NCBI GenBank assembly: GCA_029204225.1
Contig: CM055095.1
Span: 34,497,078-34,561,077 of the forward strand
DNA: 64,000 nucleotides
Source of the DNA: Diphasiastrum complanatum
Taxonomy: Eukaryota; Streptophyta; Lycopodiopsida; Lycopodiales; Lycopodiaceae
Direction of reading: 5' to 3'
Below are positions 12,251-21,754 of this stretch, piece by piece. How positions within the stretch are numbered: the first letter of the stretch is position 1; the number at the start of each line of letters is the position of its first letter. Both the position numbers and the translations under genes were made by a program. Below the pieces are notes generated by a model that made no database searches, was not told where the DNA came from, and saw only the letters and a list, made by a program, of their open reading frames with translations.

Positions 12251-12450
12251 CAACTGCACCAATCAACGACGATCTTCCTGATGCATGTCTTTTTCAGATT
12301 GATGCTACACCCTTATGGGATGAGGAGATCACTCAGTTTCTAATGACAGGCAGACTCAAAGAAGGCCTAAATATGGCTGCAAAAAGAATTTTTTTGCTTA
12401 AAGCGGTGCCCTTTCAATTAATAGCCGGATAACTTTACAAAAGGGACGTT

Positions 12451-13190
12451 GACGATATTATCTGACGATGTGCTTATGAATAAGAGATATGACCTATCAT
12501 ATCTCAGGCTCATGAGGGCATTGGCGGCAGTCACTTCTCTGCTGAAGCGACAACTAAAATTATCCTTCGAGCAGGCTTGTGGTGGCCATCCTTATTAAGG
12601 ACACATTTGCTGTCATTAAAACATGTGATGTCTGTTAGAGAGCCAAGAAAAATACAAAAGTAGACTTCACACCTTTAACTCTCATTATAGAAGGCGAAGC
12701 CTTCCATAAGTGGGAAATTGACTACGGTTGGACCAATCAGCCCAGCAGCGAAACATACCCAAGCCCATTATATCCTAATAGCCATAGATTACGCCACTAA
12801 GTAGGTTGAGGCTCGGGCAACAAAGGACGCCAACGCAAAGACTGTAGTGCATTTTTTTTACGAAAACATTATTACACATTTTGGTTGTCTTATAGAGCTA
12901 GTTAGTGATCACGACACGCACTTTTTAAATACTGTTATTGATAATTTGTACCATTACCTTGTAGTTCACTGGAAGAGTACACCATACTATCCTAGATGTA
13001 ATGGCCAGGCTGAATCAACTAACAAGACGATATGTAAGATATTGACAAAGATAGTTGAAACTAGTCACTCTGATTGGGAAATGAAACACTTCTCAGCTAT
13101 CTGGGCTTACCGCACCACCCCAAAGAAAGCCACTAGATGGGTTACACCATTCCATCTAGTGTATGGTCAAGAGGCGGTAATGTCGTCGTC
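12451..13190 (+). pseudogene. T1 integrase, truncated at the C-terminus
   Basis: The HHCC zinc domain is recognisable (AHEGIGGSHFSAEATTKII, then KTCDVC with a stop in the following helix). The core has AIDYATK (first Asp), ELVSDHDTHFL (second Asp) and the third catalytic Glu in NGQAESTNK. The Trp-rich segment HSDWEMKHFSAIWAYRTTPK and FHLVYGQEAV follow. The frame is open from 12847. Similarity ends at about 13190 (EAVMSS), whereas the homologous integrases at 42.83-43.52 and 50.1-50.84 kb continue through a C-terminal GPY-type module, so about 100 residues are missing. Stops occur near 12640 and 12800. Confidence 0.88.
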
Positions 13191-13450
13191 AACGGTGGTC
13201 ATCTACGACAATATTACGAGGAGTTGTTTTTTGTTGACCCAATTTAACACTTTCCCTAGTATATATTCTATATTTTTATTTTTATTTTCTATTTCCTTGC
13301 TTGTTATTCTCTTTCTGCATGCCTATTTTTAACCTCTTTTCTCGTTTATAATTCATACCTGTACTTATTTACTTTCTATGCATTTTTTTTTTCTATTGTT
13401 TTTATTCATTTTGACTTTTTTTCTTTATCCTACATGGCATTCCTTAAAAG
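13191..13450. other. AT-rich spacer after T1 integrase
   Basis: Pyrimidine- and AT-rich DNA without a coding signature (runs such as TTTTTATTTTTATTTTC). It separates the truncated integrase from the LTR-like DNA. Nothing else is seen. Confidence 0.5.
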
Positions 13451-13773
13451 GTCTTTTTGATATTGAGAACTCCTCTAATGGAGCAGATTAAAAAGCAGAA
13501 TAGGCATTTGTTTTAAAAACAAAATTTGGTGCACACATGTTTGTCATGAATGTTCTAGGTCAACAAATGATAGGCTACACCATATGAAAAAGATTCTCAC
13601 ACTTTAGGCCCATCTCATTTTTGCTTGTCTGGTATCTCAATATTCCCAATTAAACATACAATCATTCATTGAGATACACCTTTTCCATAAGAACTTCTAC
13701 ACTGAGCCACAGTCATTTTTTCCCCTGAAGTTTCTCACTTCCATCACATAGCTCCCCTCCATACTGAGTTTTT

Positions 13774-14262
13774 GTCAGATATCAACCGATGCGTTTCTAT
13801 CATATCTCAACCGACGGGTTCTATCAAATCTCAACCGGAGCCCTGTCTTAGATCTCAACCGAAGCGGTTCTGTCAAATCTCAACTAGAGCCTTGTCTCAG
13901 ATCTCAACCGACGAGTTCTATCAAATCTCAACCGAATCCTTGTCTCAAATATCGATGGAAGCGTTTATGTCAAATCTCGACCGAAGCGTTTCTGTCAAAT
14001 CTCGACTGGAGCAGTTCTGTCAAATCTCGACCGGAGCATTTCTGTCAAATCTCGACCGGAGCGCTTTTGTCAGATCTCGACCGGAGCACTCTGTCAAATC
14101 TCAACCGAAGCACTCTATCAGATCTCGCCCGGAGCACTCTGTCAGATCTCGACCAAAGCACTCTATCAGATCTCGACCGGAGCACTCTGTCTCAAATCTC
14201 GACCAAAGCACTCTATCAGATCTCGACCGGAGCTACTCACTCAAATCTCGACCAGCGATCCC
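13774..14262 (+). repeat. Minisatellite, about 20 units of 24-25 bp
   Basis: Tandem units of the form CAAATCTCGACCGGAGCACTCTGT, drifting along the array. Early units carry CAACCGAAGC or CAACCGACGGG, while late ones settle on CAGATCTCGACCGGAGCAC. It is the same repeat as the minus-strand array at 5941-6675, in the orientation expected if both belong to one element family. All plus frames remain open across it and generate cyclic pseudo-peptides (QIST, SNLDRS, KSRPE), which explains the long apparent ORFs here. Confidence 0.95.
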
Positions 14263-15024
14263 AAATTCAAAATTTCACGAACTGGCACGTCACATCTTGC
14301 CTGAAACCAGACGATGACATCCATAAATGCCATCACCCCGACGCCATTCACACCTCAGCGAAGTACAAATTCTGGCATTTCTTACGACAATCTGCTGGCG
14401 ATCTTCTTGCTCCTGTGCACGATCCTGGTGCTCTGTTGTTCCTTGCATCTGTCATTGTTTCCATACCACCTCCACTGACTATCAACCATCATCGTTTGTT
14501 TACCATTGAGAACGCCATTACCAAACATCTCCAAACCTAACATCGCCGGCAGAATACACATCAAATTGCAACTTGTCGCATGCTGAGGAGTAGTGTCACA
14601 CGAGCATTCATCACACTCCCGTTACACTATTGAATATAACATCATCAACATAAAAAACTTGTTTTTTCCTTCCAGTTCACTCCCCACCTCCATACATCCA
14701 TTTCCACTTATACCCACCTTCCCCACATCTCCATCCTTCAACGTCTCCACCTTTTCCGCTCTCCGAACTTATACCTTCCATCTTCTTACTCAACCACATT
14801 CCGTTACCATCCTTCATTCCACAACATACTTCGCTTTCCACACATCTTCCACTTCGTCCTTGCACACACACCTCCGCTTTCACACCCTTTACCTTCCATC
14901 TTCTTTAACCAATCTCATTCCTTCACAACCCTTTCCTTCCGACTCCTTATGCGAAAACATGCTTTTGGTGTTTTACATCCCTTTTGTCCCTTGGTTGTTC
15001 GCTCTCTCTGATGGTGGTCGCCAC

Positions 15025-15031
15025 TATATAA
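15025..15031 (+). promoter_or_regulatory. TATA box of LTR-like region
   Basis: TATATAA in the context CGCCACTATATAACTACTAT, about 210 bp before the primer-like site at 15240. Spacing is reasonable for a U3/R boundary followed by R and U5. Confidence 0.5.
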
Positions 15032-15239
15032 CTACTATATTGAGAAGCATTCCTCAGCAGTTGGAGCATTCTGTTTATTGTAGATCAGTTGTCCAAAGTC
15101 TATTATAGATCGCCATTGAAGCCTTCACCAGGGTGCACGAATTGGATAGCACCATCATATGTACTGGTTTTATTTATTAGATTTTCAGATTCACGTTATT
15201 GTCTCTTGTCTATGCTGAATTCAATTGTCAATTATAATA

Positions 15240-15251
15240 TGGTATCAAAGC
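15240..15251 (+). other. tRNA-Met-type primer binding site (one mismatch)
   Basis: TGGTATCAAAGC matches the plant initiator tRNA-Met complement TGGTATCAGAGC at 11 of 12 positions and follows an LTR-like end. The sequence just after it already encodes, on the minus strand, the end of the chromovirus integrase zinc domain, so the junction is at about 15252. Confidence 0.45.
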
Positions 15252-15252
15252 T

Positions 15253-16870
15253 TACCTTATTCACTTGACAAGGAATACATTCCTGCACATGTGTGTATAT
15301 AGCTTTCTTCATACGAGCCCATTTGGATAGTTTTCGGATGGTTTGATATGTCTTCAAAATTCCACTATGCCCAACACTAGGAGATGAGTGTAGCTCATAC
15401 AATACTTGTGGTATGAATTTGGATTTAGGGGCAACCACGACTCTAGAATTGTCAAACAACAATATTTGTCCCTGCTTCCTATAACGGGGATGAACAATTG
15501 AGTTGGAGTCTTGAGATTCCTCCCAAAGCTCTTTCAAGTCTGAATCCTCCATATATTCCGCTTGAATGTCTTTTATCCAATCTGCACTTAATGCAGTTAT
15601 TGCGAAAATTGTGCCGAATCTCAAATTTGACCACAACATTCTGTGCTCTTCTGTTAGAGAATGATCCAAAATTTCATTTTGATGTTCCACCAAGTATGCC
15701 GGATATTCTCTATAGATTTCGAAGATGCATTCATCTGTAAAGACCATATTCTAGATAATGCATCTGCAACTACATTGTCCTTTCCTTTAAGATATTCAAT
15801 GTTAAAATCATAAGATTGAACCTATGATAGCCACCTCTTCTACTTATCATTTGATCGTTTTTGGCTCAAGAAATATTTCAAACTAGGATGGTCACTTTAA
15901 TCAAAAATTTAGAACCATATAAGTAGTGTCACCATTTCTTGAGGGCATGCACAATCACCAACATCTCCTTATCATGAGTAGGATATGACGCTTCCTTGTC
16001 AGTGAGTTTCCTACTTTCATAGGCGATGACTCCATCTGATTGACTCAAAATAGCTCCCAACCCTGTGCCACTGGCATCCACTATAACCACGAAAGGTAAG
16101 TTGAAGTTGGGCTGCACTCGTAAAGGAGCCATTACCAACGATTCCTTAAGAGCTTCAAAAGCCAGCTGAGTTCCCTCATTCCATTCAAACTTATCCTTTC
16201 TCAAAAGATGGGTAAGCGGTGCTGCCACTTTTGAGAAGTCCTGAATGAATCTTCTATAATAGGATGCTAAACCCTGGATGTTTCGCATGCTCTTCCATGT
16301 TCCTGCTATATATCAGGATGTCGTCAAAGAATACCAACACAAATAAATAAAGATAAGGTTCAAAAATCCTATTCATAAGAGCTTGAAAAGTGACAGGAGC
16401 ATTAGTTAATCCAAAGGACAACTTTGAGTTCATAATGTCCCCTGTCTGGTCAGAAAGCTGTTTTATGTTGATCCTCTTCTTTGACCTTAATCTGGTGGTA
16501 TCTTGATCGTAGATCTATTTTTGAAAAGACGTTGGCTCCCTTTAAAGCATCCAACAAATCATCCAATCTAGGGATTGGATATCTATTTTTTATGGTCACT
16601 TTGTTAAGAGCTCGATAATCAATACACATCCTGAACGTTCCATCCTTCTTCTTATCCAGCAACAAGGGAGAGGCAAAAGGTGATTTACTTTGAACAATAA
16701 ATTCTTGTGATAGTAACTCCTGAACTAGTTTATGGAATTCTTCTTTTTCAGCCTTTGATAATCTGTAAGGTAGTAAATTGACCGGTTTAGTCCCCGATTC
16801 CAATTCAATGGGATGGTCCACAAATCTGGTAGGAGGTTCCCCTTTGGGTAAAGTTAAAATTTTGATAGAG
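15253..16870 (-). pseudogene. Chromovirus-like Ty3/gypsy fragment: RT, RNase H and integrase zinc domain
   Basis: Minus-strand order from the high end: pre-RT ([20 protein letters not shown], about 16860-16790), then RT fingers and palm ([59 protein letters not shown]), and a catalytic box FFDDILIYS near 16330-16310 after [13 protein letters not shown]. The RT connection and RNase H follow at 16288-15750 ([42 protein letters not shown], then GKDNVVADALSR). Last is the integrase zinc domain at 15747-15258 (ELHSSPSVGHSGILKTY, HVQECIPCQ). The integrase core is absent. The [12 protein letters not shown] signature distinguishes it from the Tat-type elements here and fits chromoviruses. Both ends are cut: the plus-strand LTR at 16876 and the LTR-like region at 15252. 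Confidence 0.88.
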
Positions 16871-16875
16871 TCTAG

Positions 16876-18031
16876 TGTAGTATGCAGATCGCATCACACA
16901 ATCACCATAGCCACTCCTCACAAGCTCTCAAAGATGGCACAACAAAAATCTTAAGGTCAAAGGTGATTGTAGCAACGTCTGGAGTGTCCAAAAGATGTTA
17001 TGCATGTCCTGCTACTCTGTACTTGACTCACACTCAAGCACACCAACAAACCACCAGGTTTGACTCACAAAGTATCATGCAGACACAATGCTCATATAGA
17101 GAGTCTACCATACGGTTGTAAAGTTGACTCAGGTGCACCTAGTGTGCCCTGTAAGACTCTAAGGGGTGATGCTCCCTAAGGTCCCAGAGCAAGTTAGAAC
17201 GTCAAGGACTGAGCCTCCGACCTGTGGTGAGCCAGTCAAGTAGTCACAAGTCATGAGCTAGCTCTGGAGCTCGAGTCATGGCCTAGTCAGGAAGCAAGTT
17301 GATTCTGCTGCCCGGACGGCTCCCGGGACCCATGTTCGGGAGCTAGACTGATTCTGCCAGGCTTGCCAGGCTTAATCAGCAAAATAAAAACTAAGTCCCA
17401 AAAAGCGTGCTTTACCAGAAAGCACTATGTTTCAGAACAGAGGGGGTGCGTCGAATCACAGCAGAACTATAGGGGGAGTCCGGCAGACAGAAACTTGGGT
17501 AGCTCAACCAGCGCCAGGAATCCAGTCGCCAGGTCTCAGCTCCCTCTACCAGCACGAGCCAGGCACAATGCCCAGCACGTGTTGGTGGCCCCGAGACCGG
17601 TCAGTCTATGTATGAATGTAACCTCTTCCAAATCTAATAAAGTTGATCCTTGGGGATGATTACCATTTCGGTTTCACCTCCGGGACTGGTCCAAGTGGAA
17701 GGACCCTTACTACAACCTTTTTGTGTCGCTGGCGCCTAAGGGTCCCTGTCATCGACATGGGGCTTGCCGCTATGCCAATTGGTCAGTTTGGCGACCACTA
17801 TGCCTTGCGTTTCATGTGTGGCTTGTCTTTACCTTTGGTTACCTTTTGGGGACAGATTCTGAGTTGGCTTTCGGGTTGGTTGGGATTCCAGTTTTCTTAA
17901 GTCTGAATGGTTAAGCTTGTTACATTTCTGAACTGGCTTTTACGTAAGTGCATGATTGATGAATGTTAGACTTAAGCGCATGTTGGGGAAACCGCTCAAG
18001 TACCAGTGCCCTTTGAGGCGCCGGCGCAACA
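16876..18031 (+). repeat. 5' LTR of plus-strand chromovirus (about 1.16 kb)
   Basis: The right border is well fixed. The sequence ends GGCGCCGGCGCAACA at 18031, followed by TG and a perfect primer site. The left border is inferred at TGTAGTATGC (16876), where the minus-strand RT coding ends; this gives a TG...CA LTR. An AATAAAG near 17635 may serve polyadenylation. The LTR is unusually GC-rich for its neighbourhood (for example 17270-17600). No matching 3' LTR exists downstream of the chromodomain at 20.8 kb, so the 3' LTR is lost. Short open frames inside have no recognised similarity. Confidence 0.6.
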
Positions 18032-18033
18032 TG

Positions 18034-18045
18034 TGGTATCAGAGC
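18034..18045 (+). other. Primer binding site, tRNA-iMet
   Basis: TGGTATCAGAGC is identical to the standard plant initiator tRNA-Met complement. It is separated from the LTR end (CA at 18030-18031) by two bases (TG). It fixes the orientation of the chromovirus as plus. Confidence 0.92.
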
Positions 18046-18121
18046 TGACTAGCCGGTCAGCTACGCAGGTCTCACAGGGATGGCCACATTTTGGGATTTG
18101 TCAGAACAACCATTGCGCAAG

Positions 18122-18507
18122 GTGCTGCCCACAATGTAAGCACGAGTGCGTCCACAGCCGGGGTGGTCGGCAGAACGGGGGACTTGATGAGTCAAAGTAC
18201 TGCCCTCGAGGTGTAAGCACGGTCAGTTCTCGCGGTTCGGGCCTGGCGCTGTCTGCACGTAGGACGGATGAGACAAAGTGCTGCCTAGGTAGGTGAAAGC
18301 AAGGTCTGTACCTTGTGGGGTGCGGGGCGACATATTCGAACTGTACGGGTTAACCATTGATACAGAGATGCTGCTCGAATTCGGGTGTAAAGCACAGATG
18401 GTTAGCTGCCGGTGCGGGATAGCTGCCGATCGTTTAGCTATAAGGGCTATCGACCAAAAAGTGGTGGGGTGTGACTGAGGCAATGTGCTGCTTAATGGTG
18501 AAAGCAC
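18122..18507 (+). repeat. Five degenerate hairpin repeats in the chromovirus leader
   Basis: The block GTGCTGCC(N6-12)GTGWAAGCAC recurs at about 18122, 18198, 18278, 18368 and 18485, spaced 76-117 bp. Within each copy GTGCT and AGCAC are complementary, perfect in the first and fifth copies and with a mismatch in the others, so each can form a small stem. Sequence between copies also drifts from a common pattern (GACRAAG before, CGGTC or CGGATGG after). Position directly after the primer site suggests leader RNA structure; that role is inference. Confidence 0.7.
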
Positions 18508-18745
18508 GGATGGTTGGATGGATGTTTCCCCATGGGCTAATTCTGTGATAGATTTGTGTGGGCATGGCTAGGCAAAGGTCCTACGTCCGGTCTCAAGGGG
18601 AATGTGACTTGAGAGGGATCCTCTGTTTAGGTTTGGCTGGTATGTTCGTTTGTGGTGTGCTTGCCTGGACCTGAATTATCCCTGACTACTTGTTTTGATC
18701 CAGGTGATCTGATCTAGTTGGGAGTTGTGAGAGGAGCTTACATTT

Positions 18746-19290
18746 ATGAGTGGACGACACACAAGTATGGAAAGGAACTTCCATGGGGCAACCCCCAAGA
18801 CTGGTTCAAGATTGTTATTCTTATCTGGAAAGATCGCGAGGAGGAAGTCAGATTTCATGATCGACTCCGGAGCTTCACATAACTATATCTCAAGGAGCGT
18901 AGTGGAACAATTCAGCTTGCCAACCAGGAATGTTACATCTACTCTCAAGGTAGAAACAGCGAAGGGAGCACCAGATGCACACAAAGCGACATTGAACATC
19001 CCGGTGCAGATTGGAAGATGGAAGGCTAAACTTAGCTTTGTGATTTTAGAGATGGATGCCTTCGATGTGATTTTGGGCCTCCCTTGGTTAAATGAACACT
19101 GTATCGCAGTTTTGGGTAGGAGCTCAAACTTGGTCCTCTTGGATTACAAGGGACAAATCTGCGTGACAAAAGCCGTGCTCGGAGGAAATGCTAAGGATAC
19201 CGATATTGAACAAAATCTGTTTGCAGCATTAGCAATGAAGGAAAAAGATCAAAGTGCTTTCTTTGCATCTGCCGAGAAGTCCCAGAAGAA
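18746..19290 (+). pseudogene. Chromovirus aspartic protease region
   Basis: From ATG at 18746 the frame has a retropepsin core: SDFMIDSGASHNYISRSVVE (catalytic Asp in DSGA, residues about 34-53), LNIPVQIGRWKAKLSFVILE, then FDVILGLPWLNEH (the conserved hydrophobic-hydrophobic-Gly motif), IAVLGRSSNLVLLDYKGQ, and an Ala/Lys-rich tail. Only about 700 bp separate the primer site from this point, with no capsid or zinc knuckle, so gag has been deleted. The frame continues to 19339 and overlaps the RT frame. Confidence 0.85.
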
Positions 19291-19296
19291 AAAAGC

Positions 19297-19845
19297 GTGC
19301 GACAAGAAAACTTGCCAAAAGAAGTGGCAGATCTGCTAGAAGAATTTAGCGATGTGTTTTCGGAGGAACTCCCAGCTAAGCTACCCCCTCGAAGACCAGT
19401 GGACCATAAAATTGAGTTGGTACCAGGAACGGAGCCAACTTCACGAGCACCCTACAGAATGTCACAAGAGGAGTTGGCGGAACTGAAACGACAACTTGGT
19501 GAATTGATAGACAAAGGTTTTATTAGACCTAGCGTTTCACCTTTTGGAGCCCCAGTGTTGTTCATGGAAAAGGCGGACAAAACTCTTCGAATGTGTGTGG
19601 ATTATCGCATGCTTAACAAGAGTACCATCAAGAACAGGTACTCCATGCCTAGAATTGATGACCTATTCGACCAACTCAAACATGCCAAATACTTTAGCTG
19701 AATAGATCTCAGATCTAGATATGATCAAATTCGAATAGCTAAAGGTGATGAGCACAAAACGGCGTTTCGAACGTGGTACGGGAGTCACGAGTTCCTAGTG
19801 ATGCCATTCGGTCTAACAAACGCACCAGCCACTTTTTGCACAAGG
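19297..19845 (+). pseudogene. Chromovirus reverse transcriptase, N-terminal half only
   Basis: Typical chromovirus opening: [97 protein letters not shown], a TGA at 19699-19701, [11 protein letters not shown] and [12 protein letters not shown]. At about 19845 the sequence switches without warning into integrase core. The catalytic YxDD box, RT thumb, whole RNase H domain and integrase zinc domain are therefore missing. A single deletion would suffice to produce this. Confidence 0.88.
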
Positions 19846-20794
19846 TTTTGACTCAGTTTATGTGGTGGTAGACAGTTTTTCAAAACAAGCTCACCTTGTA
19901 CCAACCAAAAGTTCAGTGACAGCTGAAGAAGTGGCGAGCTAGAACGATTATTTCTGACCGAGACACCAAGTTCGTCGGAAAGTTTTGGACTTGCTTATTT
20001 CACCTCGTGGGAACTGGACTGAATTTCAGCACTACATATCACCCTCAAACAGATGGGCAAACGAAATGAGTCAATCGACAGATTGAACAATATTTACGAA
20101 ATTATGTCGCTTGGGACCAATCCGATTGGGTCAACTACTTGGATATTCTCGAGTTTGCACATAGCAACCAAGTGAATAGATCTGCTGGACGGGCACCCTT
20201 CGAGATAAGCAATGGTTGGCTACCGATTGTTCCAAGCTCTTTTCTTACAGGTGTGCAAGAAACCCCAGTACCCACTGTGGAGGAATTCATCAATGAGTGG
20301 CACACAAAGCTGACAGAGGTGAAGTCATTTTTAGAGCAGTCCCAAAGAAGTATGGCAGCTGACGTGGACCCACATCGACGAGAACTGGAATTTGAGGAAG
20401 GTGATCAAGTGTGGCTGAACACAAAGAACATTGAGTTACCAAAAGGTTTTTCTCATAAGTTCGTTCGACCTTATGCGGGACCATATCATGTCACCAAGAA
20501 AATCAACCTAGTGGCTTACCGATTGGTCGTCACCCACCAACGACACTTGATGATACAAAGAGGCAGCTTGTACCAGAACAAATATTGACACATAGAAAGC
20601 GAACTGGAGTGCAACGTGAATATCTAGTGAAGTGGGTACGGGCTCCACTCATTGAGGCTTCTTGGGAGTACGAAGACAAACTTAAGGAGGGAGCCCCTGA
20701 AGTACTTGCAGATTATCTGCAGAAGAATCAACAGAATAGCCGTTTTTCCAAATCGGCACACAAAGCACTACCTGGCGGCATGCCTCCTGCATAA
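19846..20794 (+). pseudogene. Chromovirus integrase core and C-terminal chromodomain
   Basis: The text begins [20 protein letters not shown] (first Asp). After a small deletion come [20 protein letters not shown] (second Asp) and [13 protein letters not shown], where the Glu-bearing segment reads VNRQIEQYLRNYV after a stop. The clean frame 20139-20588 carries the integrase C-terminal part (PHRRELEFEEGDQVWL, LPKGFSHKFVRPYAGPYHV). One frameshift near 20530 leads to VPEQILTHRKRTGVQREYLV, then KWVRAPLIEASWEYEDKL: a chromodomain (YLVKW...EASWE). Chromodomains on chromovirus integrases direct insertion to chromatin marks. The frame ends with TAA at 20792-20794. Confidence 0.88.
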
Positions 20795-21090
20795 ACACTC
20801 ATGGCCAATTCTGAAGTTCAAAGAACTTCCAGGTATCTTTCTTAAGTTTGTCAATAAATCACTTGCAGCTTTACACAGGTTTTACGTAAGTGAACTTTAT
20901 CTACACTTTTCCTGTGCTACTGCCAATGTATCTTTTTAATTCGAAAGTTTTTAAGATCGGTGAATTGAGCCCGTGCCATACGTCCTAGGTCTAGTTTGGC
21001 CCTGATGAGGACATGTGTAAGAAAAAAGTGAGAAAAACTATAAAAAGAATCTTTACAAAGGGTCTTTTTTGGATTTAGAACTCCTCTAAT
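20795..21090. other. Chromovirus 3' flank, no LTR recognised
   Basis: About 300 bp follow the chromodomain stop. They do not match the 5' LTR (16876-18031). The last 31 bases (21061-21091, GGTCTTTTTTGGATTTAGAACTCC and on) resemble 13451-13477, so a piece of the T1-associated LTR-like sequence lies against the copia element that follows. No gene is seen. Confidence 0.5.
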
Positions 21091-21739
21091 GATTCAAGAT
21101 CAATCTTAGATCCTATGGCAAAAACACACTACTACATGCATTCAATCACTTCCAACTCTCACTCACACGTGTGGGAAGTATTCAAAAAATATTCTAAGTA
21201 AAAACAAGCTGCTCTCCTCGGGTAGAGGGAGAAAAACCATCATGAGCTCTCGGGTAGAGAGAGAAATCTAGAAATTCAATGACACTCAAAATCCACACAA
21301 TCACCAAATCAATTAGATCCAAAATGAGGAGTACAATTATACTAGTAGATCCACGAGCTACCACTATGCTTAACTATGATTGGACCACAATTTGTCACCT
21401 CTTAATCCTATTGGACCATTGATCCATGCACCTCTTAATTCTATTGGACTATATTCAAGCACACCTCAAATTCCTATTGGACCACACATGGTTCCACCTC
21501 TAAATCCTATTGGACCTCTTAGAATTCATCAAACAAAGGAATTACACTTGTCTACACTCTAATTGGCACGAGTTTAGCCTCTTACTCTATTTTGGCTCAA
21601 TAGTGGCATTACAAGTGGAAATGCATAATTTGCCATCTATGCCAAATTTGTTCCTATCAACATCCTACACCTAGATACTTGATGTAAAATACATAAGACG
21701 CCTATATCTAACATAGATAATCTTTTTCAATTCTTCACA
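21091..21739 (-). repeat. C1 3' LTR, truncated
   Basis: Aligned with the 5' LTR at a constant offset of about 4733 bp. It ends TTCTTCACA at 21739 (TG on the minus strand), followed inward by CTCCTAAAAAATT, which on the minus strand is a purine-rich AATTTTTTAGGAG priming tract. The counterparts of 25740-25824 are missing. It contains a CACACGTGTG palindrome at 21164-21173. Confidence 0.92.
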
Positions 21740-21754
21740 CTCCTAAAAAATTAT

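Larger units (their letters stand above)
7503..13190 (+). mobile_element. Ty3/gypsy element T1, internal region gag-protease-RT-RNase H-integrase
   Basis: A single gypsy internal region can be followed in order on the plus strand: gag (7503-9049), protease (9176-9860), a variable linker, RT (10541-11648), RNase H (11657-12250) and integrase (12451-13190). It is broken by at least ten stops or frameshifts and a deletion in gag. No LTR precedes it, because a copia gag scrap lies directly upstream. At the 3' side integrase ends abruptly, about 100 residues short of the C-terminal module seen in the related integrases at 42.8 kb and 50.7 kb. Domain order (integrase after RNase H) proves Ty3/gypsy. 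The RT and integrase sequences are closest within this window to the Tat-type elements A-C. Confidence 0.9.
13451..15239 (+). mobile_element. LTR-like region with minisatellite, TATA box and downstream primer site
   Basis: This stretch has LTR organisation but no partner LTR in the window, so borders are inferred. It begins near GTCTTTTTGATATTGAGAACTCCTCTAATG (shared in part with 21061-21091). It carries a 20-unit minisatellite (13774-14262) and a pyrimidine-rich tract (14660-14960). A TATATAA box at 15025-15031 stands in a TCGCCACTATATAACTAC context typical of plant retroelement promoters. The region ends in TCAATTGTCAATTATAATA directly before a tRNA-Met-type primer site at 15240. A primer site after an LTR marks a 5' LTR, yet the following DNA is a minus-strand chromovirus fragment, so the internal region of this element has been lost or replaced. 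Alternatively it is the 3' LTR of T1 followed by a chance primer-like sequence. Confidence 0.42.

Noticed and set aside
13774-14262. Regular repeats resembling a CRISPR array
   Set aside because: Units are contiguous 24-25 bp tandem copies with no unique spacers, in a plant genome.
13772-14540. Two overlapping plus-strand frames of 157-181 codons
   Set aside because: Same minisatellite artefact as at 5.9 kb, read in two frames.
16882-18300. Several 60-100-codon plus frames inside and just after the chromovirus LTR
   Set aside because: GC-rich LTR/leader DNA; no homology and no conserved start context.
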